Shown piece by piece: positions 24,201-34,314 of a DNA stretch of 64,000 nucleotides. The DNA is from Bedellia somnulentella (taxonomy: Eukaryota; Arthropoda; Insecta; Lepidoptera; Bedelliidae): the NCBI GenBank assembly GCA_963576735.1, contig OY755189.1, positions 5,432,622 through 5,496,621 of the forward strand. The letters run 5' to 3'. The notes under the pieces are model-generated. The model was not told the DNA's origin. It worked only from the letters and a program-made list of their open reading frames with translations, and made no database searches. The position numbers were made by a program, and so were the translations under genes. The number at the start of each line of letters is the position of its first letter. Position 1 is the stretch's first letter.

Positions 24201-26275
24201 TGACCTCTTTACTGAAACTGCAACACTGCTCCTGTGAACAGGCATCTGTCAGTTGACTCCTGTCTAAATTTTAACTTGCTGCGTCAGTTAGTTTGTGTTT
24301 GACAGCTATTTTTATCAGACTACTCACAAATTTGAGGAGAAAATGGAAAAAAGTGAATTTCGTGTGCTTATTAAGCATTATTTCTTGCGAAAAAATACCA
24401 TTACCGAGACTCTGCACCATCGATTTCAATGGTAAAAAAGTGGTTTACTGAATTTCGTTGTGGCCGTACAAGCACTGAAGATGCCGAACGTCCTGGACGC
24501 CCAGTTGAGGTCTCTACACCCGAAACAATCGAAAAAAATCACGATATGGTGTTGGCCGACCGAAGATTGAAACTGCGAGAGATTGTGGAAGCCGTAGGGA
24601 TCTCGCATGGCTCAGTGGTTGCAATTTTGAATGATCACTTGGGCATGAGAAAGCTTTCCGCTAGATGGGTGCCGCGTTTGCTCACAGTCGACCACAAACG
24701 CAATCGTGTAACAACTTCACAGGAAGGTTTGGCGTCTTTAATCGCAATGTGGAGGAGTTTTGCGCCGTTTTGTAACCGTGGACGAAACATGGATCCATCA
24801 CAACTCACCAGAGACCAAACGACAGTCAAAACAGTGGGTTTCTAAGGGTGAATCGGCGCCAAAGAAGGCCAAGGTGGGTTTGTCAGCCAATAAAGTTATG
24901 GCGACTGTTTATTGGGATGCACGCGGGATAATCCACATTGACTACCTACAGAAGGGAAGAACAATCAATGGGGAATATTATGCCAACTTATTGGACCGAT
25001 TCAATGACGATTTGAAAAAAAACCGACCTTATTTGGCCAAGAAAAAAGTTCTTTTCCACCAAGACAATGCAAGGGTGCACACATGTGCAGTTGCCATGGC
25101 AAAAATCCATGAATTGGGCTATGAATTGCTCCCTCATCCGGCCTATTCTCCAGATTTGGCTCCGAGCGACTACTACTTGTTCCCAAACCGGAAGAAATGG
25201 CTAGGTGGAAAAAGATTTGACTCCAATGATGAAGTCATCTCGCAAACAAAGGCCTATTTTGAGGACCACGACAAATCATTTTTTTGGAAGGGATAAAAAA
25301 ATTGGAGAAGCGTTTGACAAAGTGTATAGAGCTCAAGGGAGACTACGTTGAAAAATAAAAGTATTTTTTTATCAAAAAATCTGTGTTTTATTCCAAAAGT
25401 CACGGACTTATTGACCCACCCTCGTATCTACTACTTGTATCATTGGCAAGTTCCTTTTCCATTTCAAGTGTTAATATTTTACCAAAACCAGCTAAGATGG
25501 TAACTGTTTAAAATGCTAATAATCCTCGAAAAATAATCACAGACCAAATATCTACGCTTATATAAGTGTTAATAATGCTTTTATCATCAGATTTAATCAT
25601 CATTACAGCTAAAGTACAAATCCCAAGCAATCGTTAAGATTGGTAGATTGACGACTTCTACCGAATGCTTTTTTTGCTCTCCGCAGCTCGATTCCACCTT
25701 AATTAGTAGTTAATAAGATTCTACTAAGCTGGGTTACATGTTACAAATTGAAATTGTGTGTATATCTCCCGGGAATCGAACCAAAGCTCACTGGGTCATT
25801 TTAATTTGGGCATTATAAAAAAGGTCAATCATTTAGTTACTTATCCTCATGCCCATTATTCCGATAAAGGTAGGCAAAGACTTTCGATCGCCACTTAGCT
25901 AGATCCTCACAATTCTCTCTAACGCCCACTTGCGTCTCTCACATTAGTCTTCTTTTAAATGTTCTTTTATTTCTATGTTATCGGATCTTTTCTTCTCAAT
26001 GCAAACTCCCGACGTATTAAATAATTATTATGGTAACAAAATTGAATGGATCACTAATTTAAGTACATATATTGTTTTCATAATTTATGTCCGTATATAT
26101 GTATTTATATTCTATTTATTGTTTGCAGAACACATTAAAAACGCCAGTGTACACTACATCGACGCGGCGCAACGCCATGGGGGTAGGTTTGGTGTTCGAA
26201 GCCAACCTGTGGACCACGGAGCATTACAGCCATTGGGTCTTGCAAGGCGTATGTTTAGTGTTAAATACCGACTGA
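1..26275 (+). CDS. DNAH10: Axonemal dynein heavy chain, DNAH10 type (C-terminal 16 exons)
   Basis: Force-generating ATPase of an inner dynein arm of cilia and sperm flagella (family knowledge). Exons: 1-62, 529-637, 974-1137, 1805-1900, 3949-4127, 4497-4656, 6628-6829, 8180-8322, 9714-9872, 10525-10696, 11045-11179, 12359-12518, 12974-13193, 13666-13845, 23999-24145, 26129-26275. All junctions are GT-AG and in phase, giving 810 codons and a TGA stop at 26273-26275. Exon 6 holds the dynein D6 (AAA6) signature FILSPGSDP with [17 protein letters not shown]. Exons 8-9 carry the lid motif ([24 protein letters not shown]). Exons 11-16 form the C-terminal domain ([42 protein letters not shown], ending VLNTD). 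The residue pattern fits DNAH10 better than other axonemal chains I recall. The 5' part of the gene lies outside the window. Introns carry many transposons and several partial exon duplications. Confidence 0.93.
1194..1559 (-). repeat. tRNA-derived SINE, family B, full length
   Basis: Read on the minus strand it starts with a tRNA-like head (box A TAGCCCAGTGGGTAGAAC; box B-like GTTCAAATCCC). A shared body follows, ending in a (TATGT)n-type tail at the left edge. The perfect 10-bp target duplication ATTTAAATTA lies at 1184-1193 and 1560-1569. Related copies are at 38366, 58290 and 60361. It sits in a dynein intron. Confidence 0.8.
1593..1775 (+). repeat. SINE family A copy
   Basis: A dispersed repeat of about 250 bp that begins CCGTGTAGTGTCGGCTTAG and contains GTAAGAGGCGACTAA and GGCGATGCGGTTGGAGACC. 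Full copies end in (TATG)n. This copy lacks the tail. Confidence 0.7.
3007..3846. mobile_element. Non-autonomous DNA transposon, 840 bp
   Basis: The ends are inverted copies of GGAGGGCAATTCTC (3007-3020 and 3833-3846). The inversion continues imperfectly inwards through CGATATCA- and TATCAC-rich sequence. There is no transposase reading frame. The superfamily and target duplication could not be decided. It lies in the dynein intron 1901-3948, whose remainder shows nothing else recognisable. Confidence 0.6.
4170..4285 (+). pseudogene. Partial duplicate of dynein exon 5
   Basis: Begins with the GCGACAAGATGAACCCGTTC block of exon 5 (exon copy near 3994-4019) and continues through the leucine-rich stretch, the MLLRCFRVD codons and a degraded copy of the IYR...DYI segment. 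It lies about 45 bp downstream of the true donor, in the same orientation. It lacks an acceptor and carries small indels, so it is probably not spliced. Confidence 0.8.
4940..6465 (+). mobile_element. Decayed pogo/Tigger-like DNA transposon
   Basis: 5570-5940 encodes fragments of a pogo-superfamily DDE transposase: [24 protein letters not shown], then in another frame YPYKRIPD...[12 protein letters not shown]...FYEYL, and finally a VDGHK-like third-carboxylate region. A frameshift near 5715 and stops make it inactive. The flanks (4949-5530, 6200-6465) are rich in scattered TGGCCAGTTACTGG/TAACTAGCCAC words on both strands, resembling subterminal transposase-binding repeats. The outer boundaries are approximate. 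Confidence 0.6.
7066..7230 (+). pseudogene. Partial duplicate of dynein exon 7 with its splice donor
   Basis: Nearly identical to 6668-6833. It encodes the [19 protein letters not shown]...[10 protein letters not shown] segment in frame up to the AAAG|GTTGGT donor. The first 40 or so bases of exon 7 and its acceptor are missing. A few substitutions are present (for example F to S and I to F in TFPIG). It looks like a recent local duplication and is probably unspliced. Confidence 0.85.
8433..9110 (+). mobile_element. 5'-truncated non-LTR retrotransposon, C-terminal endonuclease region
   Basis: The open frame to the stop at 9018-9020 encodes a cysteine/histidine motif ([17 protein letters not shown]) followed by [22 protein letters not shown] and [10 protein letters not shown], and ends [15 protein letters not shown]. 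The PD...D arrangement resembles the restriction-like endonuclease at the C-terminus of R2/R4-type LINE proteins (family inference). The reverse transcriptase is missing, as expected for 5' truncation. A short AT-rich 3' region with AATAAA follows (to about 9110). It is inserted in the dynein intron 8323-9713. Confidence 0.65.
10727..10757 (+). pseudogene. Short duplicate of part of dynein exon 10
   Basis: GCGTGTACATGGAGTATCTTGG repeats, with a 3-bp deletion, the exon segment near 10575-10600 encoding [10 protein letters not shown]. It lies 30 bp downstream of the exon donor. Confidence 0.55.
11340..11618 (-). mobile_element. LINE 3' end fragments (family R), part 1
   Basis: Two tandem pieces. 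On the minus strand they match the C-terminal coding and 3' region of a LINE best seen at 55674-55985 (CCTACC...GGCGTGAGTATATGTATG tail). The copy continues at 11891-12012 after interruption by a SINE at 11630-11879. Confidence 0.6.
11630..11879 (+). repeat. SINE family A, complete copy with target duplication
   Basis: A 250-bp complete copy starting CCGTGTAGTG and ending GAGTATATGTATGTATG. It is flanked by the perfect 11-bp duplication TTTTCTATTTG (11619-11629 and 11880-11890). It interrupts a family R LINE fragment, which defines both ends of the SINE. Confidence 0.85.
11891..12012 (-). mobile_element. LINE 3' end fragment (family R), part 2
   Basis: Continuation of the LINE fragment of 11340-11618. 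On the minus strand it corresponds to the conserved RWFGHxERM-like end of the open reading frame (CCAAACCATGG on the plus strand). Confidence 0.55.
12228..12262. repeat. TA microsatellite
   Basis: A run of TA dinucleotides in the intron before dynein exon 12. Confidence 0.9.
13226..13389. repeat. 41-bp minisatellite, four copies
   Basis: Four almost identical copies of a 41-bp unit starting ACTAAATGTTTTATTGGTAC, at 13226, 13267, 13308 and 13349. It starts 32 bp after the donor of dynein exon 13. Only one substitution is visible between units. Confidence 0.95.
13846..16053 (+). repeat. Tandem array of duplicated exon-14 3' end plus splice donor, left part
   Basis: Each unit repeats about 90 bp of dynein exon 14 (from CTCTACACGTGGCCGCTGG through GAGAGACCCGTCACG), its donor GTAACATAC, and one or more short intron modules TACTCTACACCACGTGACA. 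The basic unit is about 137 bp, with longer units of about 176 bp carrying an extra module. About 14 copies, counting the true exon, lie left of the Transib insertion. They are nearly identical, with scattered single-base changes. Units are not multiples of three, so reading through the first donor meets a stop. Confidence 0.95.
16054..18833 (-). mobile_element. Complete Transib (RAG1-family) transposon
   Basis: A 2780-bp element with inverted termini CACAGTGTAGGAAAATC (left) and CACTATGTGGGAATTTC (right, reverse complement). Both fit the Transib/RSS heptamer pattern CACWRTG. It is flanked by the perfect 5-bp duplication CGACG (16049-16053 and 18834-18838), the target-site length known for Transib. 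It encodes one open transposase on the minus strand. It interrupts a repeat unit in the middle of its exon-derived part, so it arrived after the array had formed. Confidence 0.95.
16249..18360 (-). CDS. Transib transposase, RAG1-core-like
   Basis: DNA cut-and-paste transposase of the family from which the RAG1 recombinase core derives (established). The 703-codon frame is open throughout. Visible motifs: WGCDG (probable first catalytic Asp, residue 309), TMIDGK (second Asp, 416), zinc-binding CYICG (432-436), [12 protein letters not shown] (460-471), [13 protein letters not shown] (525-537) matching the RAG1 zinc-binding region, and [11 protein letters not shown] (620-630) containing the third acidic residue (E623 or E626). 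A basic KRRR patch (672-675) precedes an acidic tail. The first 24 residues look non-coding: a pyrimidine tract and TTTTTTCAG directly precede ATG-Thr-Ser-Ser at residue 25 (18286-18288). The protein may therefore start there or be spliced to an upstream exon. Confidence 0.92.
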   Translation of the reverse strand: MAFRFNNKILRIFAAPIHCFNFFRMTSSLTKKQIFEIWIATEKTERLNAVCAFLINYYRLLDLSDGSKKDIRAFLRNLFFQLEIKWNQCHRHRERFIHKNLSWLNNDLNLPQTFLQEIPSSFSSSKPGRPQKKFEECCERTKRRKIQSLVDSTSPEEIAVANRVNLLKTRKRNSAAIAKELACNPPSKGTQIKKAMKTKVAGSSLSTEEALSMMQDANLSVNQYETIRTRVNTCVKNLLPSYDKIKECKKECYPSQMTVTETVASCNVQSLVDNTIKRLCLAQKEVLNSIEELKTGTKELSLLIKWGCDGAQQKKYKQKFTSPDQCDENLFSTCMVPIQMNFKTGCDKIIVRQNPAPSSTRYCRPIKLNFTKETTALINEEVTLIKQEINALRPVEVQDDNFHIMVKPTFILTMIDGKICSALSNVASTQTCYICGAKPSEMNKPTLIINKPLNHNALSFGLSPLHSWIRFMECLLHIAYRLDIKQWQARGQANKEKVQTRKQIIQRKFKNELVLLIDMPTQQAGNTNDGNTARRFFRNSEKTAEITNLNMDLIQKFHIILETLACEFPINLVAFDHYAKETRNLYIKEYSWYNMPVSVHKVLFHGKDVIASSILPIGQLSEEAQEARNKDVRRYREMFTRKTSRVNTNTDLLNRLLVSSDPFLASLRSSPKRRRCQLEPEVLNLLALPTATERVVDSSSESD
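18834..23628 (+). repeat. Tandem array of duplicated exon-14 3' end plus splice donor, right part
   Basis: Continuation of the array after the Transib insertion, with about 33 units. Most are about 137 bp, and several at 22306-23500 are about 176 bp. Variants such as GGCACC for GGTCACC and ACCGGC for ACCGCC recur in neighbouring units, showing local spread. The array decays at 23520-23628 into short TACACCACGTGATATAC modules and one truncated copy. The genuine acceptor and exon 15 follow at 23999. The intron between array and exon (23629-23998) shows nothing recognisable. Confidence 0.95.
24163..25424 (+). mobile_element. mariner transposon, defective
   Basis: 1262 bp between TA target duplications (24161-24162, 25425-25426). 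The inverted repeats of about 30 bp begin CGAGGGYGGRTCAATAAGTC. It lies in the dynein intron between exons 15 and 16. The ends are well preserved, but the transposase is broken. Confidence 0.93.
24343..25358 (+). pseudogene. mariner transposase pseudogene (DD34D)
   Basis: Starts [20 protein letters not shown]. The first frame breaks near 24425-24432, where a stretch of the N-terminal helix-turn-helix region is missing. A second break lies near 24740-24770, after which the frame continues with VDETWIHHN (first Asp), HQDNARVHT (second Asp) and [11 protein letters not shown] (third Asp). A third shift near 25290 precedes the C-terminal [13 protein letters not shown] end. Multiple indels make it non-functional. 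Confidence 0.9.
25848..25972 (-). mobile_element. LINE family R 3' fragment, diverged
   Basis: Matches 55690-55800 (GGTAGGCAAAGAC...CGATCGCCACTT). It is an old fragment in the dynein intron before the last exon. Confidence 0.45.
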
Positions 26276-26766
26276 TATGTTATTTTCTTACTTTATGATA
26301 CATACATTAAGAGCTTTAATATTTTGAATGATATGTTAGGTCCAAACTTTGTCTAGTCAAAAGCTTTAAAATTAAGTTGTGTGGTGCTAGACTCGATAGC
26401 ATCCTAGGAAAGATACTTTTTAAGAATGGTTGTAAAAAAGACTCATGTTTAGTTAAATGATTTTGAAATATGCGTTGAGAATGAGATACTATAGCTAATT
26501 TGGTATGGGACTTTGCATTATATTACTTATAATAGATATTGGTATCTCACTTATTACTAAGTCTTTCATAATGACACAATCAATGTGAGGAACTTCGCAC
26601 TGCATTCTGTATCCACTAAGTAAATAACTATTCTTGATATTAAACAACAATACAAACAGTGCAATGTCAGTTTCTGAGTATATTGTGATAATATTTCCTG
26701 AATGATGTATCCTATACATATAGTAGGTAACTATGATATGATTATTTTATGATAACCGTGTAATGG

Positions 26767-26787
26767 TTTATTATTATTAATAATAAA
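26767..26787. promoter_or_regulatory. Candidate poly(A) signals of two convergent genes
   Basis: The minus-strand hexamer AATAAA (26767-26772) lies 77 nt past the UFSP1 stop. A plus-strand AATAAA (26782-26787) is the first clear one about 510 nt past the dynein stop. Transcripts may overlap by a few bases. Inferred from hexamers only. Confidence 0.3.
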
Positions 26788-26848
26788 ATTTGGTAACATT
26801 GAAATTAGTTTTAATTTGAAATTATATTTATCACCACATTAATAAGGT

Positions 26849-28880
26849 TCATGAAACATTTTCCAAGTGTTTTGATTTTACTTGGGGAAGACAAAGATTA
26901 TAAAAGGAATTGCTATTGAAATCACTCAATGGTTGCCATTTGACCCAACCTTTATTTTGTAGGAATTCTTTCGTTTTAGTTTTGCCAACATAATGTGGAT
27001 CCTGGAATAACAAATAAAATTTATATTATTAAAATATGTATATGTAAAATATGTGTTCAATTACCATTACACTAATATTGGTTTTGGTGCAGTGATCTAT
27101 CTATGCAGCTATCTCAATCAGTTATAATAGGTTCATCTTCATTTTTTTAGATGCATGTTATTATAAGTGTGACATAAGATCTGGTTTCTATAGTTGACAA
27201 CAAACATTTAATCATCCAAAAATTATTACCCCCTTAGGTGAGAATTTTGACTCTTTGACAAACATACCAATTTTTATACTGTGGAGTCCAGAATTGTGGA
27301 AAAATACATATAAATTGCAAAGCAAAATTTTACCCCTTTAGGGAAAGTTATAACTAAAATTACTTTTTAAATGCTTATGTATATCATAAAAGGAACCACT
27401 ATACAAAATTTCAAGTTTGAAGATACAGAAATGAGAAAAAGTTTTACCCTTAATTTAACTTCTTTAGGGGAGAATTTACTTTCTTTCCTCTACACAAACC
27501 ATAAAAAAATGTTATCAAAAACATATGTTACAATTTTTAAATTTCTAAGTTACATAATGTAAAAGTTATTTATCCATTTCACACCCCTTTTAATCCCCAT
27601 AGGGTTGGAATTCTTGAAATTTCCTTCTTAGTGGTCACTTACATAATAAAAGACACTGCAGTACAAAATTTCAAGTTTCTCTTACATTAATTTCGATTCT
27701 AAGTCTGTCAGTCAGTTTTGCCTTTTATATATATAGATATATTTTGTGAAAAGAATATAGATGAAATAACATGTTATTCATAACTTGTTTGAACTGACTG
27801 GTGGGTGATGCAGCTAAAGACACATTACTAACCATCCTTTCTGTCCTAAAAATGGCTGAGTAGTTTTAAATTCAGAAGATCTGACTACCCTGTATTGGGA
27901 TTTATGGCAGTATGGAGTGTATGAATTATAACAAAATCAAAGTATAGTAACTTGGCTGCTTTCTTATAGTTGTGTATTCAATAAGTAACAAATTATAATA
28001 GGTACTTACCACAATCAATAAATATGATTCATTATGTACATCAGTACATATGCCCACAACGCCTTTAGATGATGCATCCATGTCACCTCCCATCATGATG
28101 GGACTCCCAAAATATTGAAAATGGCTTTTGATAGTTTGTACAATTTTTTCTAGATTTTCACCTTTATTTGAATGTATTATTTTGCTTGAAACATTGTAAA
28201 GGTGATCCAGCACTAAACACACCTAAAACAATACATCGACAGAACCCTGAAAGACTCCAGTAAATTTATGACTAGACTAGATAATAATAAATGCCAATCT
28301 GCCTCCTTGGGCTAGGGTATCTGTTAGGACTGTGTTCATTGAAAAATGCTACAGTTCTGTATTGAGATAAGTTGCAATCTTGATAATCCATAAATGGACA
28401 AAATAAGATGATTGAATATAACGAACCTCAAAGCTCCCAATCCATTGCTTTGAGCCAATAAAGGAATCCGGTTTATCTTCAACACGAACTAAAATATCTT
28501 GTATCTCTTTAATAGTCGGAACTTTTGCATAATGTGGACTGCTATGATTTATCCATGAGCATAATGTCTGAAGAGTTCTGTAGCCACAGCCCCAACCCTA
28601 ATAAAATAAAAGTTTTAATCAGACCTCGGAGGCAAATAAAATAAGTTATACGTAATTTTCTTTTCCTACAACTAACTTTATCATCAAAACCATCACATCC
28701 ATAGTGGTAGTAGTCATATTTCCCACTAACATAAGTAAATTCGGATGTATTATGGGATTTAAATTTTAAGTTTTCATGAACATTCGATACCGATATAGTG
28801 TTACATACCGCGGCGGCTTTTATCACCGAAATAAACAATGAGTTTGAACGAATGAACGAATGGTTTTTATCACCGATCAA
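26849..28880 (-). CDS. UFSP1: UFM1-specific protease, UFSP1 type
   Basis: Cysteine peptidase (C78 family) that matures or removes the ubiquitin-like modifier UFM1. Exons in coding order: 28880-28677, 28597-28427, 28222-28010, 27001-26849 (TGA stop 26851-26849). All are phase 0 with GT-AG junctions, giving 246 codons. Motifs: [14 protein letters not shown], then [16 protein letters not shown] with the catalytic Cys, [27 protein letters not shown], and DPHYVG at the start of exon 4 with the catalytic Asp and His. The GGD-DASSK form and short N-terminus fit UFSP1 rather than UFSP2. The start at 28880 is the only in-frame ATG seen. Its first 30 residues are unconvincing, so the true first exon may be elsewhere. 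Confidence 0.88.
27220..27720 (+). repeat. Old dispersed repeat within UFSP1 intron 3
   Basis: Contains repeated phrases such as TACAAAATTTCAAGTTT and CCCCTTTAGGG. An inverted relative lies at 37915-38345 and another at 38940-39600. Class unknown. A diverged SINE A piece follows at 27788-27912. Confidence 0.4.
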
Positions 28881-28919
28881 TCACCGAAATAAAGAATGAG
28901 AATGAACGAATGAAAATCA

Positions 28920-28951
28920 GGAACGTCAGGATCAGCTGATCTTGACGTTCC
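28920..28951. repeat. 32-bp palindrome upstream of UFSP1
   Basis: GGAACGTCAGGATCAG is followed directly by its inverted copy with one mismatch. Just upstream (28815-28918) are partial direct repeats of ATCACCGAAATAAA and GAATGAACGAATG. Confidence 0.7.
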
Positions 28952-29452
28952 AGCCAATGTTTGGCTATTGTCACCGAAATTAATTTACTTGGTCCGACGT
29001 AAATTTTGAAATTAATGGATTTTTCTATTGTTAGCGTGAATGTTTTTCGCTTACATTTATTAAATTGACTCTAATGTGTGATAATAATAATGTGATGTGT
29101 TGTGAGCTGTTATAATTATATAAGAAAATTACTGGAATACGTTAGCTCAGGTTATAAAACAAAACAAAGTGTATCCAAGAGAAACCGTTTAATGTAAAGT
29201 AAACTATTGATTTAAAGCTCATGAAAGTGAAGTTTTGTTCCTGACTGTGCTTTGTTTAATACTTTTAGTGAGGTTTTGAGTCATTCGTAACATTTTAAGC
29301 ATAACGTTATGTTATGACAAATGTTTTAATCACAATTTTCGTAATAATATTATATAAAATTCGTGTATCTAACCTTATCATTATTGTTTTTATTTTTCAC
29401 CCATTATTCAATATTTCTCACTTGAGTTTTACACAGGGCTACTAAAAGATGT

Positions 29453-29545
29453 GGCCATACCGTATCGCCCAAAAATCCCTTAAAAACCCCAATACCGTCA
29501 GTCACCTCTTACGTACACCCACCGGAAGAAATGGGGTAGTGTTCT
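29453..29545 (-). repeat. SINE family A, partial
   Basis: Reverse complement of the SINE A head: GTATCGCCCAAAAATCCC through GTACACCCACCGG. Confidence 0.6.
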
Positions 29546-29756
29546 CTAAAACTCCCCTATAATCAAAATGACATCTTAGACTGGTCACACAAATAATTAT
29601 TTCTTAACTGGCAACATTTTTGGTATCTCATTTTCACAATAATAATAATAATTTCGGTGAAAATAGCCTCGGCCGTTACATACAATACAATACAATACCA
29701 CTTCACTCAGTCATTCAGTCAGTCATCCACCTACCAACCAACTTAAGTGTACTACA

Positions 29757-29983
29757 TTATGTATATATACAAATATACTCACGACTATATTACCCTAGAC
29801 GGGGTAGCCAGAGCTAAGGAATTATAAATTGGAAGTTGAGTGGGGAAAAGATGGTAAAAATAAAGGTCTCCAACCGCATCGCCCAAAAATCCAACAAAAA
29901 GTTCCAATACCCTTAGTCGCCTCTTACGACACCCGTGGGTAGAAAGGGGTAGCGACATTCTAAGCCGGCACTACACGGCAAGT
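29757..29983 (-). repeat. SINE family A copy
   Basis: Nearly full-length on the minus strand. The tail ACTCACGACTATA is at the left and the head GCCGGCACTACACGGC at the right. Confidence 0.75.
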
Positions 29984-30504
29984 GTACTGTGTGCAGAAAT
30001 ATAAGCTCCTCCAAAAAAATGGACCATTGGACCCATAGAGGTAATAACTAAACAGGAGAGCGTACGTACAAAAAAACGGTACCTATCATGCCTTCCAATA
30101 AAGCCCATAATCTATTAAACGATGTTAAGTACAGACTTGTCCTAGAACGAGAGCCAGGACCAGAGCGGTGTATCCCGCTTGCACGGTTGCCAGACGAGAT
30201 TTAGTTAAAGAAAAACTAATTTAAACTTATTCCTAGGGAATATTTTATAAAAAGCAGATTGATCGTTTTAATTATTATCGTCGTCTATCAACTTGAAGAT
30301 AAATAATTTATTAAGTTTTGTAAAACAATATTTATAACGGGCATCCCCATGGAAACGAAGATTTTAGGTATCCAAAATTAATCATCTTTTCGTGTGTTTC
30401 GGAGCCTTAACCAATTAACTAAAAAAATAGTTAGCACAGCAATATATAGTTAAAACTAATGTGACCTTTCTATTTCCAATAAACAATATAAGTGAAATAA
30501 GATG

Positions 30505-30755
30505 ATGTGTATTGTAGGCTTAACATAGCACAAATATTTTTCTACCCGCGCATCGTAAGAGGAAACTTAGTCTTTTGGTTTGAGGCTTTTGAAGTTATTA
30601 ACAAGATACTTTTATCATCCTTTTAATACTACCATCTTTTACTTACCATGTTTTCTCTGCTCAACCTCAAAAAGTACCTGAGGAAAATTTAATTTTCAAA
30701 CACTGGCTACCCCTTCTTTTATAATGTATTAATTAAGAATATGTATGTATGTAAA
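30505..30755 (+). repeat. SINE family A, diverged copy
   Basis: Recognisable by CGTAAGAGG, ACCATCTTTTAC and GAATATGTATGTATG. An old copy. Confidence 0.5.
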
Positions 30756-31083
30756 TATAAGTATTTTTGTAACCTTTAGAGGAACTCTCATTAAAACTTC
30801 AACAGATTGTCACCCTACGCAAAACGAGACACAGCGTTATAGATAGGACGCCAGTACGCATTGCTATTTAGATAGTACTTCCATGATTGAACCTTACTAA
30901 AAATAATAGATCTACTTACAAAATCACTAATTTAGTCTGCACAAAGGCTATAAAATAACCAAATAATCTGCAAAAAATAAATATGACTATTTAAGGTTAC
31001 TTTACTTTTCTATTATATCACAATTATGTTTTGAATTTTTACCTTAACTTGCGTAATAATAGTAGTATTTCATAAATTATCTG

Positions 31084-31271
31084 TTGCTGTGTAGAGCTGG
31101 CTTAGAGTGTCACTATCCCTTTCTAACCACGGATGTCGTAAGAGGCGACTAAGGGTATCCGGTGTTTTAAGTGATATTTGGGCGATGCGACTGTAGACTC
31201 ATCAATCACCAATGATTCTTTATATCTGCCATCTTGTTCCCTGTATACTTTTTACAGGCCTACACTTTACA
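31084..31271 (+). repeat. SINE family A copy interrupted by a LINE
   Basis: GCTGTGTAGAGCTGGCTTAG through GTTCCCTGTATACTTTTTACAGG. The sequence then reaches the LINE's target site, so the SINE was the older resident. Confidence 0.65.
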
Positions 31272-32128
31272 CGGCTGTCAACGTCGGGAAGACGGCCGCC
31301 CTGATCACCAGGGTGAGACGGCCGACCGGGCTCGCGCCGCTTACGTTGGGCGGCGAGAGCATCGAGTGGCAGACCGCGGTCAAGTACCTGGGCTGCAAGA
31401 TCAACCGCAACCTCCGTATGGGTTCTATGGTGGACCATGTCCGCCATAGAGCCCTCGGGGCCCGGTCGGTCTTGCGGCCGGTGCTCGACTCGGGCCTGCC
31501 ACTACGAGCCAAACTGCGTATATACAAAATGTATATACGCTCCCGCCTGACGTACGCGGCGCCGGCCTGGTATGGCCTTCTCTCCGCCCAGAACAAGCTA
31601 CGCTTGCAGAGGGTCCAGAACACGGTGCTCCGCCAATTGGTGAAAGCCGGGCGGTACGTGCGTAATAGCACGATTCACCGTGATCTCCGGGTCGAGACCG
31701 TGGAGGAATTCGTGGTGGGGTTGGCCCGTCGTTTGTTCGACCGGGCGGACAACTGTCGCCACGAGCACCTCCGCGGAATCGCCCCGCTACACGCACGACC
31801 GCCCGACGGGCGACCGCTGCCTCGGGAACTCGCGCGCTCCCCGGAGTCGCAAGACACGCGACCCCGGGGACCGCCCCTTCCTCTGCCAACTGCCCCGACA
31901 TCAGTCCCGAGAGTGAGGCGCGTAACATGCATCCTCATCCTCCCTCACCCTCCTTAGTGGCTATCCCCATTTCTGGGGATAGCCACCCCTCCCCTCTATC
32001 GCCTGGGGAGGTGTCCAATGACCGGGGGGGACGTTCCCCCCCGTGACGAACCTGGGCCATGGGGGCAACCCCGACGCCCATCCCGCGCGTGCCGAGCCTG
32101 GTCCTCTGAGCCGCGTGGATGATCTTCA
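31272..32128 (+). mobile_element. 5'-truncated LINE (Jockey-like reverse transcriptase end) with target duplication
   Basis: An 857-bp GC-rich insertion flanked by the perfect 13-bp duplication CCTACACTTTACA (31259-31271, 32129-32141). The frame to TAG at 31955-31957 encodes the thumb and C-terminal part of a non-LTR reverse transcriptase: VGKTAALITR, WQTAVKYLGCKIN, LRIYKMYIRSRLTYAAPAWYG, RLQRVQNTVLRQ and RPLPRELARSPE. Upstream RT domains are absent. There is no poly(A) tail. Its GC content stands out sharply from the surroundings. Confidence 0.85.
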
Positions 32129-32474
32129 CCTACACTTTACATTCGGAAATGAAAATATTTGAATTAAGAGCAACAAATACTTTTTGTTGTCTTCAAGCAA
32201 AACAAAGCCTTATAATAAAAAAATAAATTAGTTAAGTCACATCTAATGTGACACCACTAACATTTTATGCCGGTCAATATTATTCCCTATTTAAATCACA
32301 GTTACAAATTAATAAGATAGTATAGACAAAATATATATATCATGTTTCCACTTGTGCAATTATTGCAGATTATTTGGGTCTTCATAACGGATACCACAGC
32401 CTATATACCTATGCGTGTAAAAATAATGTGTCATATTATAAAATGTACAATTTACAGAATTTGTAAAACAAAGG

Positions 32475-32598
32475 AAAGAAGAATTTCGGAGAGCGACGGG
32501 GGCGTGGGTTCAATCCCCGCTGGTGTTGTAATTTTTCTTTCCTTTATTTATGAGTAATAATCCCCACATGAGGCTTTCATGAACAAAACATTCTTATT
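32475..32598 (+). repeat. tRNA-like SINE, family C fragment
   Basis: The T-arm-like GCGTGGGTTCAATCCCCGC is followed by TTTTTCTTTCCTTTATTTATG and AATCCCCACATGAGG. The latter phrase recurs at 47447, 47721 and, inverted, 59222. Confidence 0.6.
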
Positions 32599-33893
<1,295 letters not shown>

Positions 33894-34314
33894 TTGTGCT
33901 GTATTCGGGAGGACTCTGATTTATGAATTGTTCGCATACTGCCTGAACACTTACATTTGAAATAACTCGGGCCTGCATCAGTTGCGGCATCTGCCACACA
34001 GTGCTTCCTTCCGAAACTGCTGCAACATAGCGGCCCGCGTTGCACGCACACCCACTCAGTATTCGTGTGGCTACACTTTCACAATTGGTACTTGTATATT
34101 TATACATTATCTATAAATATTTAAGCGTAAATGCCTTATCATCTATAGTCAGAGGCAAGTGTGGACCTGGTGGGTCTGCTGAGATTTTGTGCTATACTAT
34201 CATATTATATATAATAATCAAGTAGCATTTCTTCAAAATATAGGATATTCCTGAGCGGGTGTACCCACCTGTGACTCAATTGTTTAGTTCCCTATTTTGT
34301 ATTTTTAATTTTTC

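Larger units (their letters stand above)
28952..31083. other. Intergenic region UFSP1 to SINE/LINE cluster
   Basis: AT-rich, with no gene recognised. It holds SINE A pieces at 29453-29545 (minus), 29757-29983 (minus) and 30505-30755 (plus, diverged), plus a short (AATAC)n run near 29682. Confidence 0.6.

Noticed and set aside
31425..31938. Long minus-strand frames of 134-167 residues
   Set aside because: They are antisense shadows in the GC-rich LINE, whose plus-strand frame carries clear reverse-transcriptase motifs.
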